In this document: positions 1 to 8,797 of the stretch, in pieces | How positions within the stretch are numbered: position 1 is the first letter of the stretch | How the letters are laid out: each line of letters opens with the position of its first letter | Assembly: GCA_017694945.1 (NCBI GenBank) | Contig: JADIMA010000032.1 | Span: 1-35,986 of the forward strand | Direction: 5' to 3' | From: Candidatus Merdivivens pullicola | Lineage (GTDB): Bacteria > Bacteroidota > Bacteroidia > Bacteroidales > UBA932 | Length of the DNA: 35,986 bases | Translations under genes and position numbers: made by a program | Notes under the pieces: model-generated | Told to the model about the DNA's origin: nothing | Seen by the model: only the letters and a program-made list of their open reading frames with translations | Databases searched by the model: none

Positions 1-206
1 CTATGGGCCACGCCCCGACTTAACTTTTGTTTATAGAACCCATTGTAAATCAAAGATAAATAACATGTATCCCGAAAAATTAGTGTGGATTTCAAGGGCT
101 TCCAGACCCCTCAGAATCCACACTTATAAAATATTGTTACAATAGCAATTAACTATATATCAATATATTGCGACATTTTTAAATTAAGTCGGGGCGTGGC
201 CCATAG
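1..206. repeat. MITE-like element, copy 1
   Basis: The first 23 bases (beginning CTATGGGCCACGCCCCGACT) are the perfect reverse complement of bases 184-206, so this is a roughly 206 bp unit with terminal inverted repeats. The interior is AT-rich, has no ORF, and contains a 9 bp inverted repeat (GTGTGGATT at about 91-99, AATCCACAC at about 115-123). A second copy at 22060-22257 is about 90% identical by eye. Because the left end coincides with the window edge, the element may extend further left. No transposase is present, so it would be non-autonomous. No target-site duplication is obvious. Confidence 0.8.
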
Positions 207-220
207 AAGGCGTACCCTGG

Positions 221-320
221 TTTTTATCGCAAAATAGCGCTGCTATTCTTCTCAAAAAACGACAAAAACCTGCACAAAAGCCTGCTTCAAATGTTCTGAG
301 AAAAAATTTTAAACGGCTTT
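221..320 (-). repeat. Dispersed repeat module B, reverse orientation
   Basis: The reverse complement of this stretch closely matches 6350-6449, including shared tracts such as TTTAAAATTTTTTCT, AGAACATTTGA, GCAGG and GAATAGC. The two copies lie in opposite orientation and each adjoins MITE-like sequence. There is no coding potential. It could be part of a larger mobile unit or a transcribed structured element; the sequence does not decide. Confidence 0.7.
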
Positions 321-332
321 TAAGGAGCGATT

Positions 333-361
333 AAAAAAAACGTACCTGCCTTTAGGGCAGG
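333..361 (-). terminator. Rho-independent terminator of metK
   Basis: On the minus strand CCTGCC-CTAAA-GGCAGG forms a 6 bp stem, followed within a few bases by eight T residues (333-340). It lies about 45 bp after the metK stop. A second small hairpin (AATGCC/GGCATT, 369-386) sits between the stop and this stem. Confidence 0.85.
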
Positions 362-403
362 CACGCGGAATGCCTTGCATGGCATTGCGGAAAGAGCGGT
401 GTC

Positions 404-1663
404 TTACTTCCCGAACGCCTGCTTTATCATGTCAACCGAGTCAAGCAGTTCCCAGCCGAAGAACTGTACTTCTTTAACGTATTTTTCTCCGTCGGGCTTT
501 ACAAGCTCCACATTCGCCCTGTACGGGTCTCTTCCGAAATGTCCGTATGCGGCTGTAGGTTCGTAAATCGGATTGAGCATCTGGAATTTTTCAACAATCT
601 TGGACGGCCTGAGGTCGAACAGTTTTCCGATTTTTTCGGCGATCTCGCTGTCGCTTTCCTTTACTTTTGATGTGCCGTAAGTATCGACAAAGATGCTCAG
701 AGGTTTTGCCACTCCGATGGCGTATGATATCTGAACGACCATTCTGTCGGCGACCCCTGCCGCTACCATGTTCTTGGCGATATACCTTGCGGCGTATGCT
801 CCCGAGCGGTCAACCTTGCTGGAGTCCTTGCCGGAGAATGCTCCGCCTCCGTGTGCGGCCATTCCTCCGTAACTGTCAACGACTATTTTTCTTCCTGTAA
901 GCCCCGTGTCTCCGTGAGGGCCTCCGATTACGAATTTCCCTGTAGGGTTGACATGCAGGATGTAGCCCTCTTTGAACAGGGCGGCGGTTTCGGCAGGAAG
1001 GGTCGAGATGAGGCGCGGCAGCAGTATGTTTTCAACATCGTTGCGGATGATTCCCTGCATGCGGGCGTCGTCGTCCTTTATGAATTCGTCATGCTGCGTG
1101 GAAATGACGATGGTATGTACTTTAACAGGCCTTCCGTCTTCGGAGTATTCGATGGTAAACTGTGATTTGGCGTCTGGGCGGAGATAGGTCATTTCCTTGC
1201 CTTCGCGCCTGATGTCTGCAAGTACTTTGAGCGCCTGGTGCGAGAGGGCTATCGGAAGAGGCATGTATTCGGCGGTTTCCGTGCATGCGTAGCCGAACAT
1301 CATTCCCTGGTCTCCGGCTCCCTGTTCTTCTTCGTCCTCTGTCACTACGCCTCTGTTGATGTCGGGGCTCTGTTCGTGGAGGGCGGACAGGATGCCGCAC
1401 GAGTAGGCGTCGAACATGTATTCTGCCTTGTTGTAGCCGATTCGGTCGATTACCCTTCTTGCAACGCTTTGAATGTCAACGTATGCTTCCGAGCGGACTT
1501 CTCCGCCTATTACAACAAGTCCGGTCGTGCAAAATGTTTCGCAGGCCACTTTTGATTTGGGATCCTGCCTGAGAAATTCGTCAAGTATGGCGTCTGAAAT
1601 CTGATCCGCCACTTTGTCAGGATGTCCTTCGGACACTGATTCTGATGTAAAAAGATATGCCAT
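404..1663 (-). CDS. metK: S-adenosylmethionine synthetase (methionine adenosyltransferase)
   Basis: This cytosolic enzyme makes S-adenosylmethionine from methionine and ATP. The 419-residue product opens with the family signature ([20 protein letters not shown], with the ATP-binding GHPDK). It continues with [12 protein letters not shown], the glycine-rich [19 protein letters not shown] segment and a C-terminal domain ending near residue 419. It is somewhat longer than the roughly 384-residue E. coli enzyme, as I recall is common in Bacteroidota. The ATG start places the signature at the extreme N-terminus. The gene stands alone, read leftwards, with its own promoter, a long leader containing a SAM-II-like riboswitch, and a terminator. 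This implies feedback control by its product. Confidence 0.97.
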   Translation of the reverse strand: MAYLFTSESVSEGHPDKVADQISDAILDEFLRQDPKSKVACETFCTTGLVVIGGEVRSEAYVDIQSVARRVIDRIGYNKAEYMFDAYSCGILSALHEQSPDINRGVVTEDEEEQGAGDQGMMFGYACTETAEYMPLPIALSHQALKVLADIRREGKEMTYLRPDAKSQFTIEYSEDGRPVKVHTIVISTQHDEFIKDDDARMQGIIRNDVENILLPRLISTLPAETAALFKEGYILHVNPTGKFVIGGPHGDTGLTGRKIVVDSYGGMAAHGGGAFSGKDSSKVDRSGAYAARYIAKNMVAAGVADRMVVQISYAIGVAKPLSIFVDTYGTSKVKESDSEIAEKIGKLFDLRPSKIVEKFQMLNPIYEPTAAYGHFGRDPYRANVELVKPDGEKYVKEVQFFGWELLDSVDMIKQAFGK

Positions 1664-1741
1664 AAAAATATACCTTAATATTAAAATAATAATAAAGCGA
1701 CCCTATGAACTTCATAAGACCGCTTGTGTTTCCTTGATGTC

Positions 1742-1812
1742 CGTGCGCTGCCGGCGCACGCGTTTTAGCATTTTTTACCGTGGTTGCAAGCAGTCAAATC
1801 TCTCCACGCGGG
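1742..1812 (-). promoter_or_regulatory. SAM-II-type riboswitch in the metK leader
   Basis: On the minus strand, between the promoter and metK, a CGTGG/CCACG stem (P1) encloses a loop with GATTTGA and TTGCAA. It is followed by an A-rich linker and GCTAAAA, matching my recollection of the SAM-II (metA motif) pseudoknot core. The aptamer is about 1760-1812. Immediately downstream is a 7 bp hairpin (1742-1760, CGTGCGC/GCGCACG) without a T tract, so control could be translational or use an atypical expression platform. The element would sense SAM and repress metK. SAM-V shares the same core and is an alternative name. Confidence 0.75.
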
Positions 1813-1832
1813 ATTCTTCCCGAGAAGTCCGG

Positions 1833-1863
1833 CAAAGTTATACAATCTATTCCGGTTGACAAA
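1833..1863 (-). promoter_or_regulatory. metK promoter (Bacteroidota type)
   Basis: On the minus strand TTTG (1860-1863) lies 19 nt from TAACTTTG (1833-1840), matching the Bacteroidota -33/-7 consensus. Transcription would start near 1827-1829, giving a leader of about 165 nt that contains the riboswitch. Confidence 0.75.
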
Positions 1864-1965
1864 CGTTTTCTGTGATTTTTTTCAAAAAAATCTTTTGTTT
1901 TTTCAACATTGTCTTTTTCACAAAAATTTCATGTAAAATTAATTTAAAAATATGGGCTTTTATTA

Positions 1966-1973
1966 TACCTTTG
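1966..1973 (+). promoter_or_regulatory. -7 box for the TonB-dependent receptor operon
   Basis: TACCTTTG matches the Bacteroidota -7 consensus 36 bp before the receptor ATG. No good -33 TTTG is at the expected distance; the upstream region is A/T-rich. Confidence 0.55.
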
Positions 1974-2008
1974 TCCCACTAACATAATCTTAATTAATTC
2001 AAAACATT

Positions 2009-5000
2009 ATGAAACAAGCATTTAAGTGTTTTGCTGCGGCGTTTATCGGAATATTCGTCTCAGTAGCCATGTATGCTCAGGTCACAACCGCGTCGTTCAG
2101 CGGCCGTGTGGCTGACCAGGAAGGTCCTCTTCCGGGGGCGGCTGTGATTGCAGTGCATACTCCTTCGGGTACACAGTACACTTCTATTTCCGACAAAAAT
2201 GGTAATTTCCGTTTTAACGGTATTACTCCGGGCGGCCCTTACACTATTACGGTGGAGATGCTCGGTTACCGTACTGCGGAAACAGTAGGCCTGTATGCTC
2301 CTGTCGGGGAAAACGTAGTCGTGAACTTTGACATGGAGACTGAAGTCCTCGGTCTTGAAGCGGCGGTTACTTATGCGTATGCAGCAAATTCCAACATGAA
2401 TGTCGATAGGGCTGGTGCCGGAACGGCAGTGAGCGAAAGGACAATGGACGCCCTCCCTACCGTCAGCAGAAGCATGAACGACATTATGCGTCTTACTCCT
2501 CAGGCTTCCGTTACTTCGAACGGTCTTGCAGTCGGCGGCGGTAACTATCGTTCGTCATACGTGACTGTCGATGGTGCTGCTTTCAACAACGCTTTCGGTA
2601 TCGGTTCCAACCTTCCGGCAGGCGGCGCTCCTATTTCAATGGATGCTTTGGAACAGATGTCGGTGAATATTACTCCGTTTGATGTGAGCCAGTCAGGTTT
2701 CACCGGCGGCGCCATCAATGCAGTAACCAAGAGCGGTACCAACGAATGGACATTCTCGCTTTACAATTATTTTACCAACGACCAGCTTCAGGGCGACCGC
2801 GTAGGTGACATCCAGTTGACCAACAGCCAGTCTCTCAGCAATACTACGGGTATCAGCCTCGGCGGCCCTATCGTGAAGAACAAACTTTTCTTCTTCGTCA
2901 ACTTTGAATACAGCGCGGATAATGTGCCAGGTTCTGACAAGATAGCAAGCGAAGGCGACGGCATGGTGGGCGCCAACTGGGCTCCGGGAACCAATGTAGC
3001 ACGTCCTACGGCGACTTTCCTTGATGAAGTAAGGACATATCTCATGGACACTTACAATTACGATCCGGGAAGGTACCAGGGTTATTCTCTCAGCACTCCT
3101 GACTGGAAACTCATGGCCCGTATCGACTGGAACATCAACAAGGATCACAGGTTCAATATCCGTTTCAGCCATACGGACAACAAGTATTCTTCAGACCCTT
3201 CGTCGTCCGTGAACCCTATCGTTCCTAACCCTTATAACAGGAGCGCTTATGGCCGTACTTCCGACTATGCGATGTATTTTGAAAGTTCGAGGTATTTCCA
3301 GGAGCAGAATTTCACCTCCCTTGCAGCCGAACTCAACTCGCGCTTCCTTGACGGAATGGTGAACAACATGTTCCGTATCACCTGGTCTCATCAGAACGAG
3401 CCTCGTAGTTTCGTGGGAGACAACTTCCCTACAGTCGATATCCTCTATCCGACAGACAACGGTGACAAGGCCGTCCTCACTTCATTCGGTCCGGATCCTT
3501 TCACTTACGGAAACCTTCGTGACGTGCAGACCGTAGTGGTTACTGACGAAGTAAGCATAGTTAAGGGAATCAACAATATCAAGGCCGGTCTCCAGTTTGA
3601 ATGGGACGATACCAAGAACGGCTTTATGCAGGGCGGTCTCGGTTATTACGTATATGATTCATGGGAAGATTTCAAGGCTGCCGGAAAACCGGTCGCATTC
3701 GCAATCACTCACTCCAACCGTGACGACCTCCAGCAGGTTTACCCGAGTTTCCAGTACATGCAGGCTTCTGCATACGTTCAGGACGAACTGAACTTCAATG
3801 ACAGGTTCAAACTGACAGTGGGTCTCCGTTTCGAACTTCCGTTCTATCCGTCAATTGAGAATAATGTCAACAAGGAGTTCCTCTCACTGTCTTATACGCA
3901 TCCGGGGTCATCGATATTCGGACTTTCTACTTCGGACATGCCTAAAGCCCGCCTGAATGTTTCTCCGCGCGTGGGTTTCAACTGGGATATCCTCGGCGAC
4001 CGCTCGCTTGTTCTCCGTGGCGGTACGGGTATCTATACGGGACGTCTTCCTTTCGTGTGGATTGTTTCCGCTGCAGGTAACAGCAACTGCCTCCAGGCTC
4101 AGTATGTAGATCCTCATGGAACAGGCACGAATACGCCTAATTTCCATAACAATGTAAACGATATTCTTGAGGATGTGTATGGCGGAACATTCCAGGCTCA
4201 GGATCTTGCCGCTCCGGCCAATCCTACAATCCTTGACAGGAACCTTGTGATGCCTACTACATGGAAGACATCCCTTGCATTGGATGGACGTATCCCGGGC
4301 GGTATCAAGGCTTCTTTGGAAGGAATTTACAGCCATGAACTCACTTCGGTGAATGTTAACCTTCTCGGCATGCACGAGGTAGAGGGCGGTGTCCAGCTCC
4401 CTGGAGAACCGATGGCGCGTAAATATTGGGAAATAGACGGCTTTACCAACTCAATGAACAGTGGAATCAATCCATATTATATCACCAACAGCCCTGTAAA
4501 CGGTTACTATTACTCAATCACTGCACAACTCCAGAAAGACTTCAATTTCGGCCTGTCTTTGATGGCTGCTTATACCCACGGCGGTGCAAAGACCGTTTCG
4601 GATGCGATAGGAGACCAGATTACTTCGGCATACAACACCATGACATACAATGTCAACGGTTCAAATACCCCGGAACTCGGTTATGCCACTTATGTATCTC
4701 CTAACCGTTTCATCGCCAATATCAGTTACCGTATCAAGGAAGGTGACAAGGGAACCACTACTTTCGGACTCTTCTATGAAGGCTACAATCATTTCTATGT
4801 AGGCGGTTACTCTTACACCCGTTATTCTTATACGATGAACAATGTGACCGGCGACTACGGTGCGAACAACCTTATATACATCCCTACATCCGAGGAATTG
4901 GCAGGCATGCCGTTCACAAGCGACGAGAACAGGGATGAGTTCGAGGCGTTCATTACTTCCGATAAATATCTCAGCCGTCACAGAGGTGAATATTCTGCAA

Positions 5001-5284
5001 GGGGCGGTGCTGTCGCTCCATGGCAGAGCCGTTTCAACTTCAAGTTCACTCAGGATATCCACTTCAAGGTAGGTGAAAAGACCAATACTTTCCAGATAGG
5101 TTTCGATATCAACAATATCGCCAACCTTCTCAACCACAATTGGGGTCTTACAGACTGGATGAGCGGTGACCAGATACTTACTTACGAGGATGGAAAATAC
5201 ACCTTCGAGGCTCCTACCCGTGGCAAGGTGTCTTCTACCTACAATACATGGCAGATGCTCATAACCCTCCGCTATTTCTTTTAA
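2009..5284 (+). CDS. Oar-like TonB-dependent outer-membrane receptor
   Basis: This is a 1091-residue outer-membrane protein with a signal peptide (about 1-23, ending in MYAQ). A CarboxypepD_reg-like beta-sandwich follows (about 27-110, with FSGRVADQEGPLPGA and DKNGNFRFNGI), then a plug domain (about 120-240, including VDGAAFNNAFGIG and NAVTKSGTNEW). A long beta-barrel ends in the aromatic terminus LRYFF. The N-terminal domain and length fit the Oar family rather than the SusC group, and no SusD follows. The substrate is not evident. It is followed 15 bp later by a BACON-domain lipoprotein, probably co-transcribed and possibly its surface partner. The start follows an A/T-rich leader without a strong Shine-Dalgarno. 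Confidence 0.9.
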   Translation: MKQAFKCFAAAFIGIFVSVAMYAQVTTASFSGRVADQEGPLPGAAVIAVHTPSGTQYTSISDKNGNFRFNGITPGGPYTITVEMLGYRTAETVGLYAPVGENVVVNFDMETEVLGLEAAVTYAYAANSNMNVDRAGAGTAVSERTMDALPTVSRSMNDIMRLTPQASVTSNGLAVGGGNYRSSYVTVDGAAFNNAFGIGSNLPAGGAPISMDALEQMSVNITPFDVSQSGFTGGAINAVTKSGTNEWTFSLYNYFTNDQLQGDRVGDIQLTNSQSLSNTTGISLGGPIVKNKLFFFVNFEYSADNVPGSDKIASEGDGMVGANWAPGTNVARPTATFLDEVRTYLMDTYNYDPGRYQGYSLSTPDWKLMARIDWNINKDHRFNIRFSHTDNKYSSDPSSSVNPIVPNPYNRSAYGRTSDYAMYFESSRYFQEQNFTSLAAELNSRFLDGMVNNMFRITWSHQNEPRSFVGDNFPTVDILYPTDNGDKAVLTSFGPDPFTYGNLRDVQTVVVTDEVSIVKGINNIKAGLQFEWDDTKNGFMQGGLGYYVYDSWEDFKAAGKPVAFAITHSNRDDLQQVYPSFQYMQASAYVQDELNFNDRFKLTVGLRFELPFYPSIENNVNKEFLSLSYTHPGSSIFGLSTSDMPKARLNVSPRVGFNWDILGDRSLVLRGGTGIYTGRLPFVWIVSAAGNSNCLQAQYVDPHGTGTNTPNFHNNVNDILEDVYGGTFQAQDLAAPANPTILDRNLVMPTTWKTSLALDGRIPGGIKASLEGIYSHELTSVNVNLLGMHEVEGGVQLPGEPMARKYWEIDGFTNSMNSGINPYYITNSPVNGYYYSITAQLQKDFNFGLSLMAAYTHGGAKTVSDAIGDQITSAYNTMTYNVNGSNTPELGYATYVSPNRFIANISYRIKEGDKGTTTFGLFYEGYNHFYVGGYSYTRYSYTMNNVTGDYGANNLIYIPTSEELAGMPFTSDENRDEFEAFITSDKYLSRHRGEYSARGGAVAPWQSRFNFKFTQDIHFKVGEKTNTFQIGFDINNIANLLNHNWGLTDWMSGDQILTYEDGKYTFEAPTRGKVSSTYNTWQMLITLRYFF

Positions 5285-5299
5285 TAACTTGTAAAATAA

Positions 5300-6109
5300 A
5301 TGATTATGAAAAATATGATTAAGAGTCTGGCAATAGTTGCGAGCCTGATATTCGGCATGGCGTTCTGCGCCGTTTCTTGCCAGGAAGAGCCTGTGACCGG
5401 GCCGGCAGAGTTCAGCATCGTTGATACAAATGTGGAAGTTCCTGCCGAAGGCGGTGAGTTCTCGGTTACTTATTCTTTGGAAAATCCTGTCCTCGGGGAG
5501 GAAATAGTTCCGACCTGTCAGGATTCATGGGTTTCAGGTTTCCATACGCTTAAAGCCTATGAAATTACTTTCACGGTAACGGAAAACATGACTGGAACTC
5601 CCCGCGAGGCTGTTGTCAATGTTGAATACAATGGTGACACTTACTCCTTTACAATAAGCCAGGGCGCGTATGCGACATCAACGGAGGCAGAAGGATTCCA
5701 GACTGCACTATATTATGGTATGGTACCCGGATCCGAGACAGTGGCAAATTATTTTATTATCCTCACCAGCAATCTTGACTCTGGTACTAAGGATGTAGAA
5801 TATTATGCTATAGACTTGTACGGTTCACCATGGCCGGAGGACAGCATGGATGCGATAGGCATACCGACGGGTACTTATTCTTTGGACATGGAAAATTCGT
5901 TGGCCGCCGGTACTTTTGCGGCTGAGAACAGTTATTATTTCGGATACGACGAAAACGGTGAACTTATTGATACGCAATATTTTTCTTCAACAGGTACTCT
6001 TGAAGTAGTCCGTGATGGGGAAAATTACAATCTTAAACTTATCGTGGAATTGGCCGACGGCCTTCACAGTGTAACGTATTCAGGGCCTATAAATTTAGAT
6101 GTGTTGTAG
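5300..6109 (+). CDS. BACON-domain lipoprotein
   Basis: The 269-residue product starts with a lipoprotein signal (hydrophobic core, lipobox AVSC, lipidated Cys27). Residues about 35-125 resemble a BACON domain: VPAEGGEFSVTYSLEN, an exposed W (DSWVSGF), then FTVTENMTGTPREAVVNVEY and FTISQGA. BACON domains in Bacteroidota often bind glycans or mucin or act as spacers on surface proteins. The C-terminal half (about 130-269) is beta-rich and I do not recognise it. It is 15 bp downstream of the Oar-like receptor and ahead of a clear terminator, so the two form a short operon. A surface or periplasmic accessory role for the receptor is inferred. The start could be M1 or M3. Confidence 0.8.
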   Translation: MIMKNMIKSLAIVASLIFGMAFCAVSCQEEPVTGPAEFSIVDTNVEVPAEGGEFSVTYSLENPVLGEEIVPTCQDSWVSGFHTLKAYEITFTVTENMTGTPREAVVNVEYNGDTYSFTISQGAYATSTEAEGFQTALYYGMVPGSETVANYFIILTSNLDSGTKDVEYYAIDLYGSPWPEDSMDAIGIPTGTYSLDMENSLAAGTFAAENSYYFGYDENGELIDTQYFSSTGTLEVVRDGENYNLKLIVELADGLHSVTYSGPINLDVL

Positions 6110-6137
6110 AAGTAATTGATTTTAATTCTTAATAATC

Positions 6138-6169
6138 AGAGGATGTGCCATTGGTGCATCCTCTTTTTT
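6138..6169 (+). terminator. Terminator of the receptor-lipoprotein operon
   Basis: AGAGGATG and CATCCTCT form an 8 bp stem around an about 11 nt loop that can pair further, followed by six T residues. It sits 29 bp after the lipoprotein stop. Confidence 0.85.
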
Positions 6170-6183
6170 GTCATACACGGGAA

Positions 6184-6232
6184 TTTCCTGCGAATCCCGA
6201 GGCTTCCCCCTATGAGGGTAATTTTACGAATA
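6184..6232 (+). repeat. Dispersed repeat module C
   Basis: The stretch with GCGAATCCC, GGCTTCCCCCTATG and AGGGTAATTTT resembles the reverse complement of 21919-21972. Fragments also occur at about 6975-7000 and about 7058-7085. It is non-coding and imperfectly conserved. Confidence 0.5.
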
Positions 6233-6349
6233 ATAAAAAAGACGATTATCCGCAAAATCCCCCCTCTATGGAAATAACCGAATATGCCTTCTTTAAGCCA
6301 CGCCCAGACTTAACTCAAGCGTGTTGCAATACATTGACATATAATAAAG

Positions 6350-6510
6350 AAGCTGTTTAAAATTTTTTCTTAGAACATTTGAGACAGGCTTTCGCGCAGG
6401 TTTTCGCTGTTTTTTGAGGAGAATAGCATCGCTATTTTACGATAAAAATAGAGGAAACATGCCGGAATGATGTCACAAAGAACTTTTGAAAAAATTTCAA
6501 ACAGATTCTA
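6350..6510 (+). repeat. Dispersed repeat module B with imperfect inverted ends
   Basis: Bases 6350-6449 match the reverse complement of 221-320. The outer ends are imperfect inverted repeats of each other: CTGTTTAAAATTTTTTCT near 6353, and the complement of GAAAAAATTTCAAACAG near 6488-6504. A related MITE-type end (CCACGCCCAGACTTAAC) lies just upstream at 6299-6315. Confidence 0.65.
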
Positions 6511-6520
6511 AATCACCGTA

Positions 6521-6584
6521 TGGTTTTTGTCTTTGATTTACTACAAGTTGTAAAGACAAAAGTTGAGTCGGAGCATGACCATAT
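6521..6584 (-). repeat. MITE-like relic (left half, reversed)
   Basis: The reverse complement aligns with bases 1-60 of MITE copy 1 with scattered mismatches: GACTCAACTTTTGT versus GACTTAACTTTTGT, and GTAAATCAAAGAC versus GTAAATCAAAGAT. It looks like a decayed half element. Confidence 0.65.
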
Positions 6585-6785
6585 GCGCAAGGTACGTTAC
6601 AACTCAATCAAAACGCAAGGCAGGGAACTATCATACCCCGCATGACCGGGAACGAGACGACTTAAGGGGAGTCTTTAATAATCCGCTATTGCACAGGCAT
6701 TTGTGACAATTCGGCAAAAAATCGCTGTTCCGAACGAGACCCGGGTGGATTCCGACGGAACGGAAACTTCATGGCTTACTTTTGT

Positions 6786-6841
6786 CAATTAACTAATATA
6801 CAATTATTTATACAGATGAAGGTTAAGTCGGGGCGTTCCCG
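6786..6841 (+). repeat. MITE-like relic (right half)
   Basis: CAATTAACTAATATA followed by GGTTAAGTCGGGGCGT resembles the right third of the intact copies (CAATTAACTATATAT...TTAAGTCGGGGCGTGG). It is degenerate and non-coding. Confidence 0.55.
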
Positions 6842-7017
6842 TGTATGCACGGCGGCAGTACCGAGCATATTCTTGCCTGGGAAGTGAACCTTTTCCCCGT
6901 GTTTTGGGTACACAGTCCCCCTGGAAATATTGATCCTATGCTATTCCTTGTCTGTTTTTTCGGGGAAAGTGAACCTTTTTCCTGCGAATCATAGGCACTT
7001 TCCGGCTATATGAAGTC

Positions 7018-7040
7018 TGGTCGGGGCGTGGCTCATAGAA
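7018..7040 (+). repeat. MITE-like terminal end, isolated
   Basis: GGTCGGGGCGTGGCTCATAG is one mismatch from the right terminus of MITE copy 1 over most of its length. Sequence after it (about 7041-7085) resembles what follows MITE copy 2 at 22258-22310. The rest of the 6110-7145 gap holds no gene that I can support. Confidence 0.6.
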
Positions 7041-7082
7041 GTCTTGTCCGGCTATTCTTTAAGGGGTAATTTGCTGATAATC

Positions 7083-7118
7083 AAAAAAAGTGAGGGCAGG
7101 CCATCAAGACCCGCCCTC
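7083..7118 (-). terminator. Terminator of the POT transporter gene
   Basis: On the minus strand GAGGGCGG pairs with CCTGCCCTC (one bulge or mismatch), followed by AC and seven T residues. It is 28 bp past the transporter stop. Confidence 0.8.
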
Positions 7119-7145
7119 GTTATGATTTCCATTATGGAATATGTC

Positions 7146-8696
7146 TTATTTCGTCACTCTTTCAAGCCACTTGACCATGCCGAGCATTACGCCCATCGAT
7201 ATGACGCAGACTGCCATGAAGACGCACCAGCACTGCCAGATAGGAATCTTGGCGTAAAGGAGCGGGCCGATCCAGAGGAGCAGGTTGCCCAGTGCGGTTG
7301 CAGCAAGCCAGAGTCCCTGGCAAAGGCCGAGCATGCTCTTAGGAGCGACTTTGGAAACGAATGAAAGTCCCAGAGGGGAGATGAAGAGTTCTGCGACAGT
7401 AAGGAAGAAATAAGTTACGATGAGAACCCACCATCCTGCCTTTGCCGCCTCCTGCTGTGCAATAGGTTCGGCTTTGAATTCGTCTGCTGCAGGGTAGCCC
7501 TGAATCATCGAGAATATCATCAGGAAGAGATATGCGCATGCTGCTATGGCCATACCGATTGCAATCTTGCGCGGAGTGGAGATTTCCCTTCCACGGCGTG
7601 TGAGCGAACCGAAGATGGCCATGATGATAGGCGTGAGGGTGATGACGAAGAACGGATTGACTGCCTGCCAGATTTCAGGAGGTATGGCGTCTGTCTTTAC
7701 AAAGTCCTTGGCAAACAATGAAAGCGACATGCCGTTCTGGTGGAATGAGAACCAGAAGAAGATAGCGATTCCGAGAACAGCGAACAGAGCGTACATGCGC
7801 TGTTTGATTTCCCTTGCCATCATCTGTTTTTCTTCAGGGGTATATTCAACGGCTGCGGCTGCTGTCTTCTTGGCAGGAGTAGGGAAGCCCTTCTTGTATA
7901 TCATGAATATTACAAGGGAGATGAGCATGGCTGCAACGGAAGCGATGAAAGAGTAGTGGACGCCTTCATTGAAGATCTGCAGGTAGTTCTGGCAGGATGC
8001 CATCATGTTGGTGATGTCTCCGCCGGCCTGTGCCATCAGGGTGTTGAGATTGTCCATTTCGCTTCCGATGGTGCCGTTGATGAATTTGTGGCAGAGTTCA
8101 GGAAGGGCTGCATCGTATTTCAGGCCGTTGGTGTTGAGCCAGAAACTGCGGAGCAGAGGTGCAACGAACGGTGCAATGAGACCGCCGATGTTGATGAACA
8201 CATAAAATATCTGGAATCCAGGGTCGCGTTTGCTTTTTGCAATACGGAGTTCTTCTTCTCCTTTCTTCGCTGCATCAGCCTCCAGGTTGTCGTACATCTG
8301 GCCGACAACGGCTTGCAGGTTGCCTTTGAAGAGGCCGTTACCGAATGCTATGAGAAGCAATGCAAAACAAGTGACGACAAGGAGCCATGAACTGTTTTCC
8401 GGAGTGGCAAGTACGGGAATGGAGAGGATGACATATCCTATCGCCATGACGATAAGTCCGCTGGAAATAGTACCTTTGTAGTTCTGGGTCTTGTCCGCAA
8501 TGAAACCGCCGACAAGGCTCAAAATGTAAATTCCGGCGTAGAATACCGAATAGATGATGCCGGCCTTGTCTCCGTCCAGTCCGAATTTGGAGCACAGGAA
8601 GAGCACCAGGACGGCATTCATGATGTAGTAGCCGAAGCGTTCGCCCATGTTCGACAGGGCGGCCGCCAATAACCCTTTGGGATGTCCTTTAAACAT
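7146..8696 (-). CDS. POT/PTR2 family proton-coupled peptide transporter
   Basis: This 516-residue inner-membrane protein has about 12-14 hydrophobic segments. Its N-terminus (ALSNMGERFGYYIM) matches the proton-dependent oligopeptide transporter signature around E19-R20. The typical ExxER motif is reduced here, with Asn where the first Glu usually stands. Other family-like segments are GGFIADK and the C-terminal ISPLGLSFVSKVAP, a hallmark of the POT group. It would import di- and tripeptides with protons. A long soluble loop between helices (about 195-240) is typical of Bacteroidota homologues as I recall them. It is a single gene on the minus strand, with its own promoter overlapping the divergent acyltransferase promoter. 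Confidence 0.9.
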   Translation of the reverse strand: MFKGHPKGLLAAALSNMGERFGYYIMNAVLVLFLCSKFGLDGDKAGIIYSVFYAGIYILSLVGGFIADKTQNYKGTISSGLIVMAIGYVILSIPVLATPENSSWLLVVTCFALLLIAFGNGLFKGNLQAVVGQMYDNLEADAAKKGEEELRIAKSKRDPGFQIFYVFINIGGLIAPFVAPLLRSFWLNTNGLKYDAALPELCHKFINGTIGSEMDNLNTLMAQAGGDITNMMASCQNYLQIFNEGVHYSFIASVAAMLISLVIFMIYKKGFPTPAKKTAAAAVEYTPEEKQMMAREIKQRMYALFAVLGIAIFFWFSFHQNGMSLSLFAKDFVKTDAIPPEIWQAVNPFFVITLTPIIMAIFGSLTRRGREISTPRKIAIGMAIAACAYLFLMIFSMIQGYPAADEFKAEPIAQQEAAKAGWWVLIVTYFFLTVAELFISPLGLSFVSKVAPKSMLGLCQGLWLAATALGNLLLWIGPLLYAKIPIWQCWCVFMAVCVISMGVMLGMVKWLERVTK

Positions 8697-8763
8697 AAAT
8701 TAGATTTTAGTTAAAATTGTTAATATTGGTTTTTCTTATTATTTCAATTTGAAAGAAACGCGA

Positions 8764-8795
8764 CAAAAATACGAATTTATTGTATCTTTGTCAAA
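8764..8795 (-). promoter_or_regulatory. POT transporter promoter
   Basis: On the minus strand TTTG (8792-8795), a 20 nt spacer and TATTTTTG (8764-8771) match the Bacteroidota consensus about 70 bp before the start codon. Confidence 0.65.
8783..8790 (+). promoter_or_regulatory. -7 box for the acyltransferase gene
   Basis: TATCTTTG matches the -7 consensus and ends only 7 bp before the ATG at 8798. It lies inside the spacer of the divergent POT promoter, so the two promoters physically overlap. No good -33 element is visible at the usual distance. Confidence 0.55.
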
Positions 8796-8797
8796 TT

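Noticed and set aside
1-206. CRISPR array or tRNA-like element at the left edge
   Set aside because: There is only one unit with inverted ends, no regularly spaced repeats, and a second dispersed copy elsewhere, which fits a MITE-like element.
851-1555. Plus-strand ORFs of about 70-105 residues opposite metK
   Set aside because: They are antisense shadows of a strongly conserved coding frame.
6145-7364. Short plus-strand ORFs in the 6110-7145 gap and into the POT gene
   Set aside because: They cross a terminator, MITE relics or the antisense of the transporter, and show no protein-like composition or start signals.
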